A stretch of DNA of 64,000 bases from Glycomyces luteolus (GCF_027622875.1 NZ_JAPZVP010000007.1:62001-126000); one strand, 5' to 3'; counted from the first letter of the stretch, positions 16,563-25,557 are shown. The notes: generated by a model not told the origin, from the letters alone. Numbers and translations: made by a program.

Positions 16563-16604
16563 CGGGACCGGCCGGGCGCGGGCGGTGCGCCCGGCCGGTC
16601 CCGC
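16562..16604 (-). terminator. 18-bp perfect stem-loop after binding-protein gene
   Basis: GCGGGACCGGCCGGGCGC (16562-16579) pairs perfectly with 16587-16604 across a 7-nt loop. It starts 14 nt beyond the binding-protein stop codon and before the permease genes. Such hairpins usually make the binding protein more abundant than the permeases by partial termination or mRNA protection. Confidence 0.75.
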
Positions 16605-16617
16605 CTCCTTTGGGGGG

Positions 16618-17883
16618 CTAGAACGATTCGAGGTCGCCGAGGACCTGGCTCCAGGCCTCCTCGGGCGTCTGGCTGCCGTCCTCGATGCGGCCGAGTCCCT
16701 GGCCGATCGTCGCGAGCACGTCGCCCTGGAGCGGTCCCTGGTACTGCGGCTCGACGGCCTGGGCCGCCGCGGTGAAGATCTGCCCCACGGGTGCGTCGTT
16801 GAAGTAGGCCTTCGTCAGTCCCGTGAGCGCCTCGTTCTCGTACAGCTCCGGTGCGGACGGGAAGTTCCCGGTCGCCTCGAACACCTTGAGCTGCTGCTCA
16901 GGGGCGGTGAGCCATTCGATGAACGCGTATGCCTCCTCGGGGTGCTCCCCCTGCGAGGGCAGCACGAGGTGCGAGCCGCCCATGTTCCCGGCGCCGCCGG
17001 GCACGGTGGCGATGTCCCACAGCCCGGCCGAATCGGGCGCGTTCGTCTCGATGTACGAGGTCATCCACGCCGGGCAGATGATGGTGGCGAAGGTGCCCTC
17101 GCTGAAGCCCGCGTTCCATTCGGGCGTCCAGGCCTGGAGCCGGTTCGACATGCCCGCCTCGATCGCCTCCACGGTCAGGTCCCATGCCTGGCCGATCGCG
17201 GGGTTGGACTCGACGACGAGGTTGTCCTCGCGGTCGTAGACGCCCTCGTCGGCCTGCTCGACCATGGCGCGGAACATGTTCCCCGAGGACTCGAAGAAGT
17301 ACCCGCCGCCGGTGGCCGCCGAGTACTGGCGGCCCACGTCCACATAGTCCTCCCACGACGCGGCCCACAGCGCCGAGACCTCGTCGCGTTCCACCGGCAG
17401 TCCGGCCTGCTCGAAGAGGTCGCGGCGGTAGCACATGGCCATGCCGCCGACGTCGGTGCCGAGGCCGATCAGGGATTCGCCGTCCTTGGACAGGGCCTGC
17501 TGCCACTTCCATTCCAGCCATTGGCCTTCGAGGTCGTCGGCGCCGAGTTCCAGCAGGTTGTGGAAGCGGTCGGGCTGGGAAGTGTACTGCGAGATGTAGC
17601 CGACCTCGACGGCTTCGATGTCGGCGGTGCCCGAGCCGGTGGCGAGGTGGGTGGTGAGGTTGGTGTGGTGGTCGGCGAACTCGGCGATGCGCTCCTCGAA
17701 CTCGATCTCGGGGTGCAGCTTCGTGTACTCCTCGTAGAGGGGCCCGAATCCGAAGTCGCCGAACAGGCCGACGCTGAGGGTGATCTTGCCGTCGTCGTCC
17801 CCGCCGCCGGAGCAGGCGGCGGTCAAGGCGAGCGCCGCCGCGGCGGCAGCCGCCATGGCGGTGCGGATCGGTCTGGTGTTCAT
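16618..17883 (-). CDS. Extracellular sugar-binding lipoprotein of ABC importer
   Basis: 421 residues from ATG 17883; GGAGA about 8 nt upstream. A lipoprotein signal with lipobox LTAAC (Cys 24) and a G/D-rich tether anchors it outside the membrane. The body is a family 1 oligosaccharide-binding fold: TKLHPEIEFEERIAEF, IEAVEVGYISQYTSQPDRFHNLLEL, and the late NMGGSHLVLPSQGEHPEEAYAFIEWLTAPEQQ. First gene of the uptake operon, with a LacI operator about 110 bp upstream. With the GH16 enzyme next door, the ligand is probably a beta-1,3-gluco-oligosaccharide; that assignment rests on context. Confidence 0.92.
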   Translation of the reverse strand: MNTRPIRTAMAAAAAAALALTAACSGGGDDDGKITLSVGLFGDFGFGPLYEEYTKLHPEIEFEERIAEFADHHTNLTTHLATGSGTADIEAVEVGYISQYTSQPDRFHNLLELGADDLEGQWLEWKWQQALSKDGESLIGLGTDVGGMAMCYRRDLFEQAGLPVERDEVSALWAASWEDYVDVGRQYSAATGGGYFFESSGNMFRAMVEQADEGVYDREDNLVVESNPAIGQAWDLTVEAIEAGMSNRLQAWTPEWNAGFSEGTFATIICPAWMTSYIETNAPDSAGLWDIATVPGGAGNMGGSHLVLPSQGEHPEEAYAFIEWLTAPEQQLKVFEATGNFPSAPELYENEALTGLTKAYFNDAPVGQIFTAAAQAVEPQYQGPLQGDVLATIGQGLGRIEDGSQTPEEAWSQVLGDLESF

Positions 17884-17988
17884 CGGTGGTTCTCCACTCC
17901 GGGTGGTGAGGGATCCGCTGCCCGGTCGGGCAGCGGGCGGCGGCACGCGGCCGCCGTGGCGATAGGGCGTGGCTCCGGGCCAGCTTCA

Positions 17989-18002
17989 AGAGAGCGCTCT
18001 CT
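17989..18002. promoter_or_regulatory. LacI-type operator of the sugar-uptake operon
   Basis: AGAGAGCGCTCTCT, a perfect 14-bp palindrome upstream of the binding-protein gene. It equals the core of the operator at 19677-19694. It likely binds the repressor encoded at 13497-14540. Confidence 0.8.
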
Positions 18003-18087
18003 GCTCCGGATTGCGGGCCCCGAAGCCGAGCGGTGCGCTTCAGGGCCTTGGAAGGTCGAGCCGACCGGTGCCGGCATCGATTTCGGT

Positions 18088-18118
18088 ACGTCACGCGTGA
18101 CATGTGATGTGCCACCGC
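18088..18118 (+). repeat. Dispersed palindromic element, copy 7
   Basis: GTCACGCGTGAC (18090-18101) is a perfect 12-bp palindrome. TGTGATGTGCCACCG follows, matching the shared half-site at 13 of 15. It lies between the glucanase stop and the sugar-uptake promoter region. Confidence 0.6.
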
Positions 18119-18179
18119 TTTGGGGGAGTGGCGGAGCGGCGCGGCCGTGTGGAAGGACGGCGCGGCCGCGCCGATCGGA

Positions 18180-19610
18180 TCAGTGCCTGAAGTGGAACTC
18201 CTGCACGGACACGAAGTCCTGCGGCTGGCCCGAGGTGAAGGTGAGGAACACGTCGTGGGTGCCGGTCACCGAGGCCACGTTGCCGGGCACGTCCCGCCAG
18301 GAGGTCCAGCCGCCGGTGTTCGCGATCGCGAACGAGCCGATCGGATTGGCGGTGGCCGAGTCGATCCGGACCTCGACGAGACCGCTCACCCCGCCTCCGG
18401 CACCCGAGGCGACCCGGGCGACGAAGTCCACCGGACTCGTCGACCCGAAGTCCACATCGTCATAGCGGGCCCAGTCGCCGTTGCCGAGCGGCCCGATCGA
18501 CGAGCCTCCGGCCGTGGCGCCCGAGGAGGCGTCGAACGACGCCGCCGCGATCGACGCGAACGCGTCGCGCTCCCCGCCGGGGCCGCCGGTCGTCGGCGGA
18601 TCGGTCGGCTCGCCGGTGCCGCCCCCGCCCGCGGTGAACACCCGCACGTAGTCGACGAGCATCGAATGCCCCGGCTCCGTCGCGGCCGTCGGCGTCGCCT
18701 GCCCCGACACGCCGTCGGGGAACGCCCCGCCGATCGCGAGATTGAGCAGCAGGAAGTACCCGGCGTGGTCGGTCATCTGCGCCCACGTGTCCGCCGGCAG
18801 GTCGCCCTCGTCGATGGTGTGGAACAGCGTCCCGTCCACGTACCAGCGCAGCTGGCCCGCCGCGCCCGACTCGTCCCACTCCATGCCGTAGGTGTGGAAG
18901 CCGCTGTGGCACGAACCGCCGCAGTAGGTCTGCCCGGCGAGCCCGTTGAACTCGTTGCAGGGCCCGCCCGGCGCCACACCGCAGTGGAGCGTCCCGAACG
19001 TCCAGTCCAGACCGTTCACGTTCTCCATGAAGTCGATCTCGCCGATGCCCGGCCAGTTCCAGTGGTTGCCGCGGAACGGCGCGCCCATGGACCAGAACGC
19101 GGGCCAGTATCCGAGCGCCGCCTCACCGTTCACCTGCGGCAGCTGGAGCCGTCCCTCGACTTTCAGCGTCCCGCCCGGCGGCGGCTTGAAGTCGGCCCGG
19201 ACGGTCTCGATCCGCGCCGAGGTCCACTGCCCGGCGGCGTCGCGCAGCGCGGTGATCTCGAGGTTCCCGCTGCCGTCCATGGAGACGTTCGCCGGGTCGT
19301 TCGTGTGGGCGGCGATCTCGCCGGTGCCCCAGTTGCCGGGCCCGCCGGGGTAGCCGTGCCCGAGGTCGTAGATCCAGTTCGCGGTCGAGGGCTGCGATCC
19401 GGCCGAGCCGTTGAACTCGTCGGACCAGACCAGGTCCCAGGTCTGCGCGGCCTCGGGGCCTTCCTGGGCGCCGGCTTCGGCGATGGTGAGGCCCGCCGCA
19501 GCGAGCACGGCCGCTCCCGCGGTGGCGGCGGCGACGGCTCGGACGAGCCTTCGCGGTGCAAGTCGGCGGCGGGGTGGATGCTGTCGTTCGGAGGTCTGCG
19601 CTTGTGCCAT
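18180..19610 (-). CDS. Secreted GH16 endo-beta-1,3-glucanase with CBM6-type domain
   Basis: 476 residues from ATG 19610 with AGGAG 6 nt upstream. Arginine-rich n-region and hydrophobic stretch, cleavage likely after about residue 48 (AEAGAQ). The GH16 laminarinase domain (about 57-330) has the catalytic signature GEIDFMEN: nucleophile E191, D193 and acid/base E196. A Gly/Thr/Pro linker (about 330-350) leads to a CBM6-like C-terminal domain (AFASIAAASFDASSGA ... NGDWARYDDVDFG ... TGTHDVFLTFTSG). It should cleave beta-1,3-glucans such as laminarin or fungal wall glucan outside the cell. Two LacI operators lie in its leader, tying it to the adjacent importer. Confidence 0.95.
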   Translation of the reverse strand: MAQAQTSERQHPPRRRLAPRRLVRAVAAATAGAAVLAAAGLTIAEAGAQEGPEAAQTWDLVWSDEFNGSAGSQPSTANWIYDLGHGYPGGPGNWGTGEIAAHTNDPANVSMDGSGNLEITALRDAAGQWTSARIETVRADFKPPPGGTLKVEGRLQLPQVNGEAALGYWPAFWSMGAPFRGNHWNWPGIGEIDFMENVNGLDWTFGTLHCGVAPGGPCNEFNGLAGQTYCGGSCHSGFHTYGMEWDESGAAGQLRWYVDGTLFHTIDEGDLPADTWAQMTDHAGYFLLLNLAIGGAFPDGVSGQATPTAATEPGHSMLVDYVRVFTAGGGGTGEPTDPPTTGGPGGERDAFASIAAASFDASSGATAGGSSIGPLGNGDWARYDDVDFGSTSPVDFVARVASGAGGGVSGLVEVRIDSATANPIGSFAIANTGGWTSWRDVPGNVASVTGTHDVFLTFTSGQPQDFVSVQEFHFRH

Positions 19611-19632
19611 GACGGCTCCTTTGCCGAGGGTT

Positions 19633-19650
19633 CGAGAGATCGCTCTCTCA
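19633..19650. promoter_or_regulatory. LacI-type operator, imperfect copy, glucanase leader
   Basis: CGAGAGATCGCTCTCTCA matches the perfect operator at 19677-19694 at 16 of 18 positions. It lies 22 bp before the glucanase start codon; a second operator in the same leader suggests cooperative or looped repression. Confidence 0.7.
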
Positions 19651-19676
19651 GATCTGATCTGGATGCAGATTGATCT

Positions 19677-19694
19677 TGAGAGAGCGCTCTCTCA
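19677..19694. promoter_or_regulatory. LacI-type operator, perfect 18-bp palindrome
   Basis: TGAGAGAGCGCTCTCTCA is perfectly symmetric and lies just downstream of the expected transcription start of the glucanase promoter, an ideal roadblock position. Confidence 0.85.
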
Positions 19695-19710
19695 GTCGGT
19701 TCAGAGCTCA

Positions 19711-19739
19711 TTCCTACCGAACAAATCGGTACATGTCAA
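19711..19739 (-). promoter_or_regulatory. Glucanase promoter
   Basis: On the minus strand: consensus TTGACA (19734-19739), 17-nt spacer, TAGGAA(T) (19711-19716). Transcription would start near 19704, about 10 nt before the perfect operator. Confidence 0.7.
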
Positions 19740-19824
19740 TGGGTCGTGGCCCAACCGTTATCGGCCGAGCCGCGGGTAAGCCCTTGCAGCGCTTGGTTAA
19801 CGATCACCTCGAAGGCGTGGCGGT

Positions 19825-20280
19825 TCAGCGTGCGCCTTCGTCGCCCTCGGTCTGCGGCGGCTGCCGCGCCTCCCGCGACCGCCGCTGCAGATCGTCGAGC
19901 CGCGCCTGCCGCTCGTGCCGCAGCCGCTCCAGGCGCCGCTGCCGCTCGCGCCGCTCCTCGGGCGACTCCGTGCCGCCGAGCATCCGCTTCTCGAGCCACT
20001 CCACGTGCTCGGCGTGCGCCGCGGCGTTGATCGCCCGGACGTCCTGGTAGGTGCCCCGCAGCGACTCCATCCGCTTGAGCGCGTCGTGGCACTGCGCCAG
20101 CAGGATCTCGATGTCGGCGTTCTCGGCCGGGTCGGCGTCCTCGCGACGCGCCTCGAGCCACGCGATGCCCTCCCGCAGCTTCTCGCGGGCCTTGAGGTTG
20201 TGCATCGCCAGGTCCTCGACGAGTCGGTCGGTCGTCTCGAGGAAGCTCAGGTGAGGATCGGGGCGGTCGTCGGTGCCCAT
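19825..20280 (-). CDS. Charged helical protein of unknown function
   Basis: 151 residues from ATG 20280, with GGAAGGA 8-9 nt upstream. Almost entirely helical and highly charged; the C-terminal part EERRERQRRLERLRHERQARLDDLQRRSREARQ is very likely a coiled coil. The middle (REGIAWLEARREDADPAENADIEILLAQCHDALKRMESLRGTYQDV) suggests a helical bundle. No transmembrane segment or catalytic motif is seen, and I recognise no family. It is divergent from the M50-like protease gene. Confidence 0.65.
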   Translation of the reverse strand: MGTDDRPDPHLSFLETTDRLVEDLAMHNLKAREKLREGIAWLEARREDADPAENADIEILLAQCHDALKRMESLRGTYQDVRAINAAAHAEHVEWLEKRMLGGTESPEERRERQRRLERLRHERQARLDDLQRRSREARQPPQTEGDEGAR

Positions 20281-20386
20281 GGGGGCCGTCCTTCCACGAG
20301 GAGGTGCCTCTACCCCCTCTACCATACGGGCGCGGCTACGATCATCCTTCACCGCGCGACCGATTCACCCCGAAGTCTGAGGCCCA

Positions 20387-21118
20387 GTGGAACCCATCGA
20401 GACCGTCATCGACACCCTCACCCGGACCCAGGACGCTCCCCCCGTCTGGGTCATGCTCGCCTGCCTGGCCGCCGCGGCCGCCGCCGTCCTCTACACGCCC
20501 GTGTGGCGCTGGTCCCGCGGCCTCGTCACCATCGCCCACGAAGGCGGCCATGCGTTCATGGCGGTCCTCATGCGCCGCCGCCTCACCGGCATCCGCCTGC
20601 ACGCCGACACCTCGGGCCTGACGTTCTCGCGCGGCAGGCCCACCGGATTCGGCGCCGCCATGACCCTCTTCGCCGGCTACATCGCCCCCGCCGCCCTCGG
20701 TCTCCTCGCCGCGGGACTCACCGGCGCCGGGCGCATCGTCCTGCTCCTGTGGATCACGCTGGTGCTCCTGGCGGTCATGCTCGTCTTCATCCGCAACTGG
20801 TACGGCGCGCTCGCGCTCATCGTGGTCGGGGCGGGCGTCTTCGCCGCCACCTGGTACGGCAACGCGATCGTGCAGACCGTCGCCGCCTACGTGGGCGCCT
20901 GGCTGCTGCTGCTCGGGTCGGTGAAGCCGGTGCTGGAACTCGGCTCGCGCCGCCGGGGCAGGCGCGGCTCGGGCCAGTCGGACGCCGACCAGCTCGCGGG
21001 GATCACCCCGCTGCCCGCCGGCGGCTGGATCTTCCTGTTCGCCCTCGCGACCATCGCGGCCGCGCTGTGGGGCACCTACATGCTGCTGCCCGCCGACGAA
21101 TGGCTCGCCGCCCTCTAG
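20387..21118 (+). CDS. M50-type membrane zinc metallopeptidase homologue
   Basis: 243 residues from GTG 20387. About seven transmembrane segments. The first long helix ends in VTIAHEGGHAFMAVLMRRR, carrying the HExxH zinc motif (HEGGH) inside the membrane, as in M50B/site-2-protease relatives. The following segment IRLHADTSGLTFSRG resembles the short beta region of actinobacterial M50 members. A clear third zinc-ligand motif (N/LDG) is not obvious, so activity is likely but not certain. Site-2 proteases cut membrane-bound regulators; no partner is encoded nearby. Confidence 0.78.
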   Translation: MEPIETVIDTLTRTQDAPPVWVMLACLAAAAAAVLYTPVWRWSRGLVTIAHEGGHAFMAVLMRRRLTGIRLHADTSGLTFSRGRPTGFGAAMTLFAGYIAPAALGLLAAGLTGAGRIVLLLWITLVLLAVMLVFIRNWYGALALIVVGAGVFAATWYGNAIVQTVAAYVGAWLLLLGSVKPVLELGSRRRGRRGSGQSDADQLAGITPLPAGGWIFLFALATIAAALWGTYMLLPADEWLAAL

Positions 21119-21143
21119 CGTCCGCTTCGGGAACGGCGCCGAT

Positions 21144-23840
21144 TCAGCGCAGATGCCGCTTGGTCTTCGCGGTCGGCGCCACCGAGTACGGGTCCTCCGG
21201 CCACGGGTGCTTGGGGTATCGGCCGCGCATCTCCTTGCGCACCTCCCGGTAGGGCCCTTCCCAGAACGACCTGAGGTCGGCGGTCACCGCGAGCGGCCGC
21301 CCGGCGGGGCTGAGGAGGTGCAGGACCACCGGCACGCCCGCGACGCGCGGGGTGTCGACGGCGCCGAACATCTCCTGGAGCTTGACGGCGAGCACCGGCG
21401 TCTCACCGGAATAGTCGACGCGGGCCTCGCGTCCTGAGGGGACCGCGAGCGCCTCCGGAGCGGTCTCGTCGATGCCGGCCTGCCACGGCAGCAGGTTCCG
21501 CAGCGCCTGGCCGACCGGGATGCGCTCCACATCGGATCGGCGCCTCGCCCGGGGCCACCACGGCTCCAGCCAGTCGGTGCCCGCCGTGAGCGCCGCGTCC
21601 GAGACGTCGGCCCACGGTTCGCCGAGCGCTCGGTGGCAGAACGCCATGCGCTCGCGCAGCCGCTTCGACTCCTCCGACCAGCGCAGCAGGCCGAGGCCTT
21701 CGCGGCGCAGCCCTTCGGCGAGCGCCGCCGCCACGAGCGCCGGATCGGGCTGGCGCAGCGGCTCCGAGGAGATCTCGATCGCCCCGAGCGACCGCACGCG
21801 GCGCGCGGCCACGTCCCGGCGCTCGCCGTCCCACTCGACGCGCTCGCCCGCGCTGTCGCCAACCAGCTCGCAGGCGAGCTCGCCGTCGATCGGGACGGCG
21901 GCCCGGATGAGGGCGGCGGCGCGGCCGGGGGAGCGGTCGGCGTCGGCGATGGCGAGCCACGGGCTTCCGGCGAGCGAGGAGCCCTCGGCGGCGACCGCGC
22001 CCGTGCCGGCGACGGTCCGCCACTGCCCGGCGCTCAGCGCCGCGCCCATCCGGTTCGGGTCGGCCCCTCGGCCCCGGATCGGCGTGAACGCCGCTCCCCC
22101 TTGGCTTTTGGCGACGCGCTCGGGAAAGGCCAGGGCGATGACGGTGGCGGCGGCCTCGTCGTCGGCGACCGCGAATCGGCGCGCACCACCGGATCGCGAC
22201 GCGGCCGCACCGGCTGGCGGGCTTCCGTTCGCCGCAACGGTGTCCGGGCTCCGCTCGGTGCCTGCGTCGCGCGCGCTCGACAGCGCTCGCTTCAGGCGTT
22301 TGACCTCGGACTCCCACTGCCGGTCCCTGCTGGTGCGCAGCTGGCGCCACTGCGCGAGGAGGTCGTCGCCTCTGGCGCGGCGGTCGAGGTTCAGGAGCGC
22401 GGCGACCTCCGCGGCCTTCTCCGCGCCGACGCGTTCCGCGCCGTCGACCAGCGCGCGGGCCAGTCGCGGCGGGACGCCCATCCGGGCGAGGGCACGGCCC
22501 CGCGCGGTCGCCATGCCGTCGGTGTCGATGGCGCCCAAGGCGCGGAGGGTCGTCTCGGCGGCCTCGAGCGCGCCCGCGGGCGGTGGGCCCGGCAACGCCA
22601 GGTCCTCGACGGGGGTGCCCCAGCAGGCGGCCTGGAGGCGGAACGCGGTGAGGTCGGAGCAGGCGATGTCCGGGGCGGGCTGGGCGGCGCGGCGGGCGTG
22701 CTCGGCTTCGCTCCAGCACCGCCAGACCGCGCCGGGGCCTTCGCGTCCGGCGCGGCCCGCGCGCTGGTCGGCGGAGGCGCGTGAGGCGTAGGCCGTGGTC
22801 AGGCCCGGCAGGCCGCGCGCGTGGTCGATGAGGGGCCTGCGGGCGAGTCCGGCGTCGACCACGATCCGCACCCCGGGCACGGTGAGGCTGGATTCGGCGA
22901 TGTCGGTGGCGAGGACGACCCGGCGGCGATCCCCTGCGCGCATGGCACGGTCCTGTTCGGACGACGAGACCGAGCCGTGCAATTGATATATATCGACTCC
23001 GAGGTTTTCGGAAGTCAAGTGGGACAGCCGCTCGGCGACGCGACGGATCTCGGCGGCGCCGGGGAGGAAGACCAGGAGGTCGCCGTCTCCCGCGTCGAGG
23101 GCCCGTTCGGCGGTGTGGGCGACGTGCGCGAGGAATCGGGGGTCGACGCGCATTCCGTCGGGTGCGTTGACACGCTCCCTCGTTGGGGCCCAGTGCATCT
23201 CGACGGGGTGGCGCATCGGTTCGGAGCTCACGGCGGGCGCGGGGGCGTGCTCGGTGCCGAGGAGGGCGGTCCAGAGGGTGACGTCGGCGGTGGCGGAGGC
23301 GGCCACGAGGCCGAGGTCGGGGCGCAGGATCTGGCGGGTCTCGGCGAGGAACGCGCAGGCGGTGTCCGTCTCGAGGTGGCGTTCGTGGCATTCGTCGAGC
23401 ATGACGAGGTCGACGCCGGGGAGTTCGGGGTCGGCGATGAGCCGGTTGAGAAGGACCCCGGTCGTCACGACCTCGACGCGGGTGGCGGCGGACCGGCGGG
23501 CTTCGCCCCGGATCTGGTAGCCGACCCGACCGCCGACCTGCTCGCCGAGGATCGCGGCCATGCGCGTGGCGGCGGCCCAGGTGGCGAGGCGCCGCGGCTC
23601 GGCCACCAGGACGCGCCGCTGTGGCATATCACGTGTCACACGTGACGCGGCATCGCCGGCGGGAACGTCCTCTCCGGGTATGAGCCCGGCGAGGGCGAGC
23701 GGAGCGAGCGTGGTCTTGCCGGTGCCGGGCGGCGCGGCGAGCACCGCGGTCCCGGTGCGCGCCACGGCTTCCAGGAGCGCGGGCAGGGCTTCGCGGATCG
23801 GCAGCTCGGGCAGCGCGGGCGGTTGCGGCATGACGACCAT
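21144..23840 (-). CDS. hrpB: ATP-dependent RNA helicase HrpB-like
   Basis: 898 residues; ATG 23840 or 23831 could be the start. DEAH/RHA architecture: Walker A APPGTGKTT (36-44), motif Ia VAEPRRLA, motif II DECH (149-152), motif III SAT (182-184), then VLATDIAESSLTVPGVRIVVDAGLARR and QRAGRAGREGPGAVWRCW. The helicase-associated region and the HrpB C-terminal domain end LPWQAGIDETAPEALAVPSGREARVDYSGETPVLAVKLQEMFG, which is diagnostic. HrpB is a presumed RNA helicase; its cellular role is poorly defined. Palindromic element copy 8 (23621-23650) encodes residues near 63-73, between Walker A and motif Ia, where related proteins seem shorter. Confidence 0.9.
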   Translation of the reverse strand: MVVMPQPPALPELPIREALPALLEAVARTGTAVLAAPPGTGKTTLAPLALAGLIPGEDVPAGDAASRVTRDMPQRRVLVAEPRRLATWAAATRMAAILGEQVGGRVGYQIRGEARRSAATRVEVVTTGVLLNRLIADPELPGVDLVMLDECHERHLETDTACAFLAETRQILRPDLGLVAASATADVTLWTALLGTEHAPAPAVSSEPMRHPVEMHWAPTRERVNAPDGMRVDPRFLAHVAHTAERALDAGDGDLLVFLPGAAEIRRVAERLSHLTSENLGVDIYQLHGSVSSSEQDRAMRAGDRRRVVLATDIAESSLTVPGVRIVVDAGLARRPLIDHARGLPGLTTAYASRASADQRAGRAGREGPGAVWRCWSEAEHARRAAQPAPDIACSDLTAFRLQAACWGTPVEDLALPGPPPAGALEAAETTLRALGAIDTDGMATARGRALARMGVPPRLARALVDGAERVGAEKAAEVAALLNLDRRARGDDLLAQWRQLRTSRDRQWESEVKRLKRALSSARDAGTERSPDTVAANGSPPAGAAASRSGGARRFAVADDEAAATVIALAFPERVAKSQGGAAFTPIRGRGADPNRMGAALSAGQWRTVAGTGAVAAEGSSLAGSPWLAIADADRSPGRAAALIRAAVPIDGELACELVGDSAGERVEWDGERRDVAARRVRSLGAIEISSEPLRQPDPALVAAALAEGLRREGLGLLRWSEESKRLRERMAFCHRALGEPWADVSDAALTAGTDWLEPWWPRARRRSDVERIPVGQALRNLLPWQAGIDETAPEALAVPSGREARVDYSGETPVLAVKLQEMFGAVDTPRVAGVPVVLHLLSPAGRPLAVTADLRSFWEGPYREVRKEMRGRYPKHPWPEDPYSVAPTAKTKRHLR
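23621..23650 (-). repeat. Dispersed palindromic element, copy 8, inside hrpB
   Basis: TCACGTG-TCA-CACGTGA is a perfect inverted repeat, and GTGGCATATCACG at the left matches the shared half-site read on the minus strand. It is in frame and encodes AASRVTRDMPQR with atypical TCA, ACA, CGT and CCA codons. Confidence 0.55.
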
Positions 23841-23961
23841 TCTCGCCGAGGCCCTGCGGGTGCGGCGACCGGACGAGGTGAGGGCGCGCAGGCCGGGTCG
23901 GCTCGGGGCCGAATACGGCGAGGGCGGCGACCGCGATGCGGTCGCCGCCCTCGCTCACGGC

Positions 23962-25557
23962 TCAGCCGGCCTGCTGGTTGCCGTCCGGGCAGGATTCGTC
24001 GTTTGCGACGTAGCTCAACTCGATCGCGGTCTCGTACCCGACCTCGGTGCCGCCTTCAGGGTCCTGGTAGAGCACCTCGCAGGTGTCGAACTCGCCGGTC
24101 TCGGTGGAGGTCGGCACCGCAGTCACGTCGGTGAAGCCCTGGCTCGCGAGCTCGTCCATGGCGTCGCTGACATTCTGACCGGTGAAGTCGTCCATCTCGA
24201 CGAGCTGCGGCTCCTCCTCGGAGGTCTGGTCGTCGGAGTTGTCCTCGTCGTCGCCGTCGCCGTGGTTGTCGGAGTCGCCCTCTCCGGAGTCGCCGCCCGA
24301 GTCGTCGCTGGTCTCCTCGGCGGCCTCGGTCTGCTCCGCCGACGTCTCGGCCTGCGACGTGGCGCCGGTGTCCTCGCCACCGGTCAGGTCCTTGTCGTCG
24401 TCGGACTGGTCCCACGGCTTCAGCAGGAACAGGGCGACGAGGATGACCGCGATGCCCGCCACGACCACCAGGATCGGCCCGGTCGGATTCCGCTTGGGCT
24501 GCTCGGCCTCGCGCGGGGGCGGCAGCGGGCGCTCGGGCGCGCCGCCGGTCCGGTACTGGCCGGTCCCGGGCGAGCCGTACTCGTCGTGCTGCACCGGCTG
24601 CGCCGAGGTGTGCGCGGGTGCGACGCCCGCGGCCATCGCCGGGGCCATGCCCGGCGTCATGACCTGGGTCGACTGCGGCGACGGGCCGGACTGGTACGGG
24701 CTCGGCGAGGGAGCGAGGATCGTCGTCGTGCCGCCGCCCATGCCGCCGGACTTGCAGACCTGCGCGAGCTCGGCCGCCGAGGCGAATCGCTGGCGCGGGT
24801 CCTTCGCGAGGCATCGCATGATGATCTGCGCGACCGGCCCGGGGACGTCGGGAGGGAGCGGCCCGGGCTGGCCGGTGAGGTGGCCGGCGATCGCGGCGGT
24901 CGGCTCGTTGCCCGCGAACGGGGGCCGTCCGGCGAGGCATTCGTACGCGACGATGCCCAGCGAGTAGAGGTCGGTCGCGCCGGTGAGCTGCGCGCCCTGG
25001 AGCTGCTCGGGGGAGGCGTAGGCGAGGGTGCCCATGACGGTGCCGGTCTCGGTCAGCCCCGCGCCGCCCTTGGCGGCGGCGATGCCGAAGTCGACGATCT
25101 TGACGCCGCCGTCGGAGTCGACGAGCAGGTTCCCCGGCTTGATGTCGCGGTGGATGATGTGGGCCTGGTGGGCCACGTCGAGGGCCTCGGCCGCCGAGGC
25201 CATGATCTTCAGCGTCTCGTTGGGGGACAGGCGCCCCCGCTGGCGCAGCACGTTGTCGAGTGCCTGGCCGCGCACGAGCTCCATGATGAGGTACGAGACC
25301 AGCCCCTCGGGGGCGTGCTCCTCGCCGTAGTCGTAGAGGCTGACGATCCCGGGCGACTGGAGCTGGGCGACGGCCTGCGCCTCCTGGTGGAAGCGGGCGC
25401 GGAACCGGTCGTTGCCGGACAGTCCTGAATGGAGCAATTTAACGGCGACCGTGCGGTTGAGCCGGGTGTCGGTGCCTCGCCACACCGCGCCCATGCCGCC
25501 CGCGGCCAGACGCTGTTCTAGGCGGTAACGGCCAGCGATCAGGTTCCCGGGTTCCAC
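23962..25557 (-). CDS. PknB-like Ser/Thr kinase with one PASTA-like domain
   Basis: 531 residues from GTG 25557. The N-terminal kinase domain (about 10-270) has the Gly loop AAGGMGAVW, K40, HRDIKPGN (D138), DFG (156-158) and ASPEQLQG. A Pro/Gln-rich linker leads to one transmembrane helix (361-379), then a very acidic extracellular spacer rich in D, E, S and a C-terminal PASTA-like domain with two Cys that could form a disulfide. PknB-type kinases sense cell-wall fragments or lipid II and phosphorylate cytosolic targets. A single PASTA unit is fewer than in PknB itself. Not in a division operon; msrB lies upstream, separated by a terminator. Confidence 0.92.
   Translation of the reverse strand: MEPGNLIAGRYRLEQRLAAGGMGAVWRGTDTRLNRTVAVKLLHSGLSGNDRFRARFHQEAQAVAQLQSPGIVSLYDYGEEHAPEGLVSYLIMELVRGQALDNVLRQRGRLSPNETLKIMASAAEALDVAHQAHIIHRDIKPGNLLVDSDGGVKIVDFGIAAAKGGAGLTETGTVMGTLAYASPEQLQGAQLTGATDLYSLGIVAYECLAGRPPFAGNEPTAAIAGHLTGQPGPLPPDVPGPVAQIIMRCLAKDPRQRFASAAELAQVCKSGGMGGGTTTILAPSPSPYQSGPSPQSTQVMTPGMAPAMAAGVAPAHTSAQPVQHDEYGSPGTGQYRTGGAPERPLPPPREAEQPKRNPTGPILVVVAGIAVILVALFLLKPWDQSDDDKDLTGGEDTGATSQAETSAEQTEAAEETSDDSGGDSGEGDSDNHGDGDDEDNSDDQTSEEEPQLVEMDDFTGQNVSDAMDELASQGFTDVTAVPTSTETGEFDTCEVLYQDPEGGTEVGYETAIELSYVANDESCPDGNQQAG

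Noticed and set aside
20078-20092. CGCGTCGTGGCACTG as another copy of the dispersed element
   Set aside because: Matches 11 of 15 but lacks the AT-rich core and any second arm; it lies in ordinary coding sequence and shows the chance level for weak matches.
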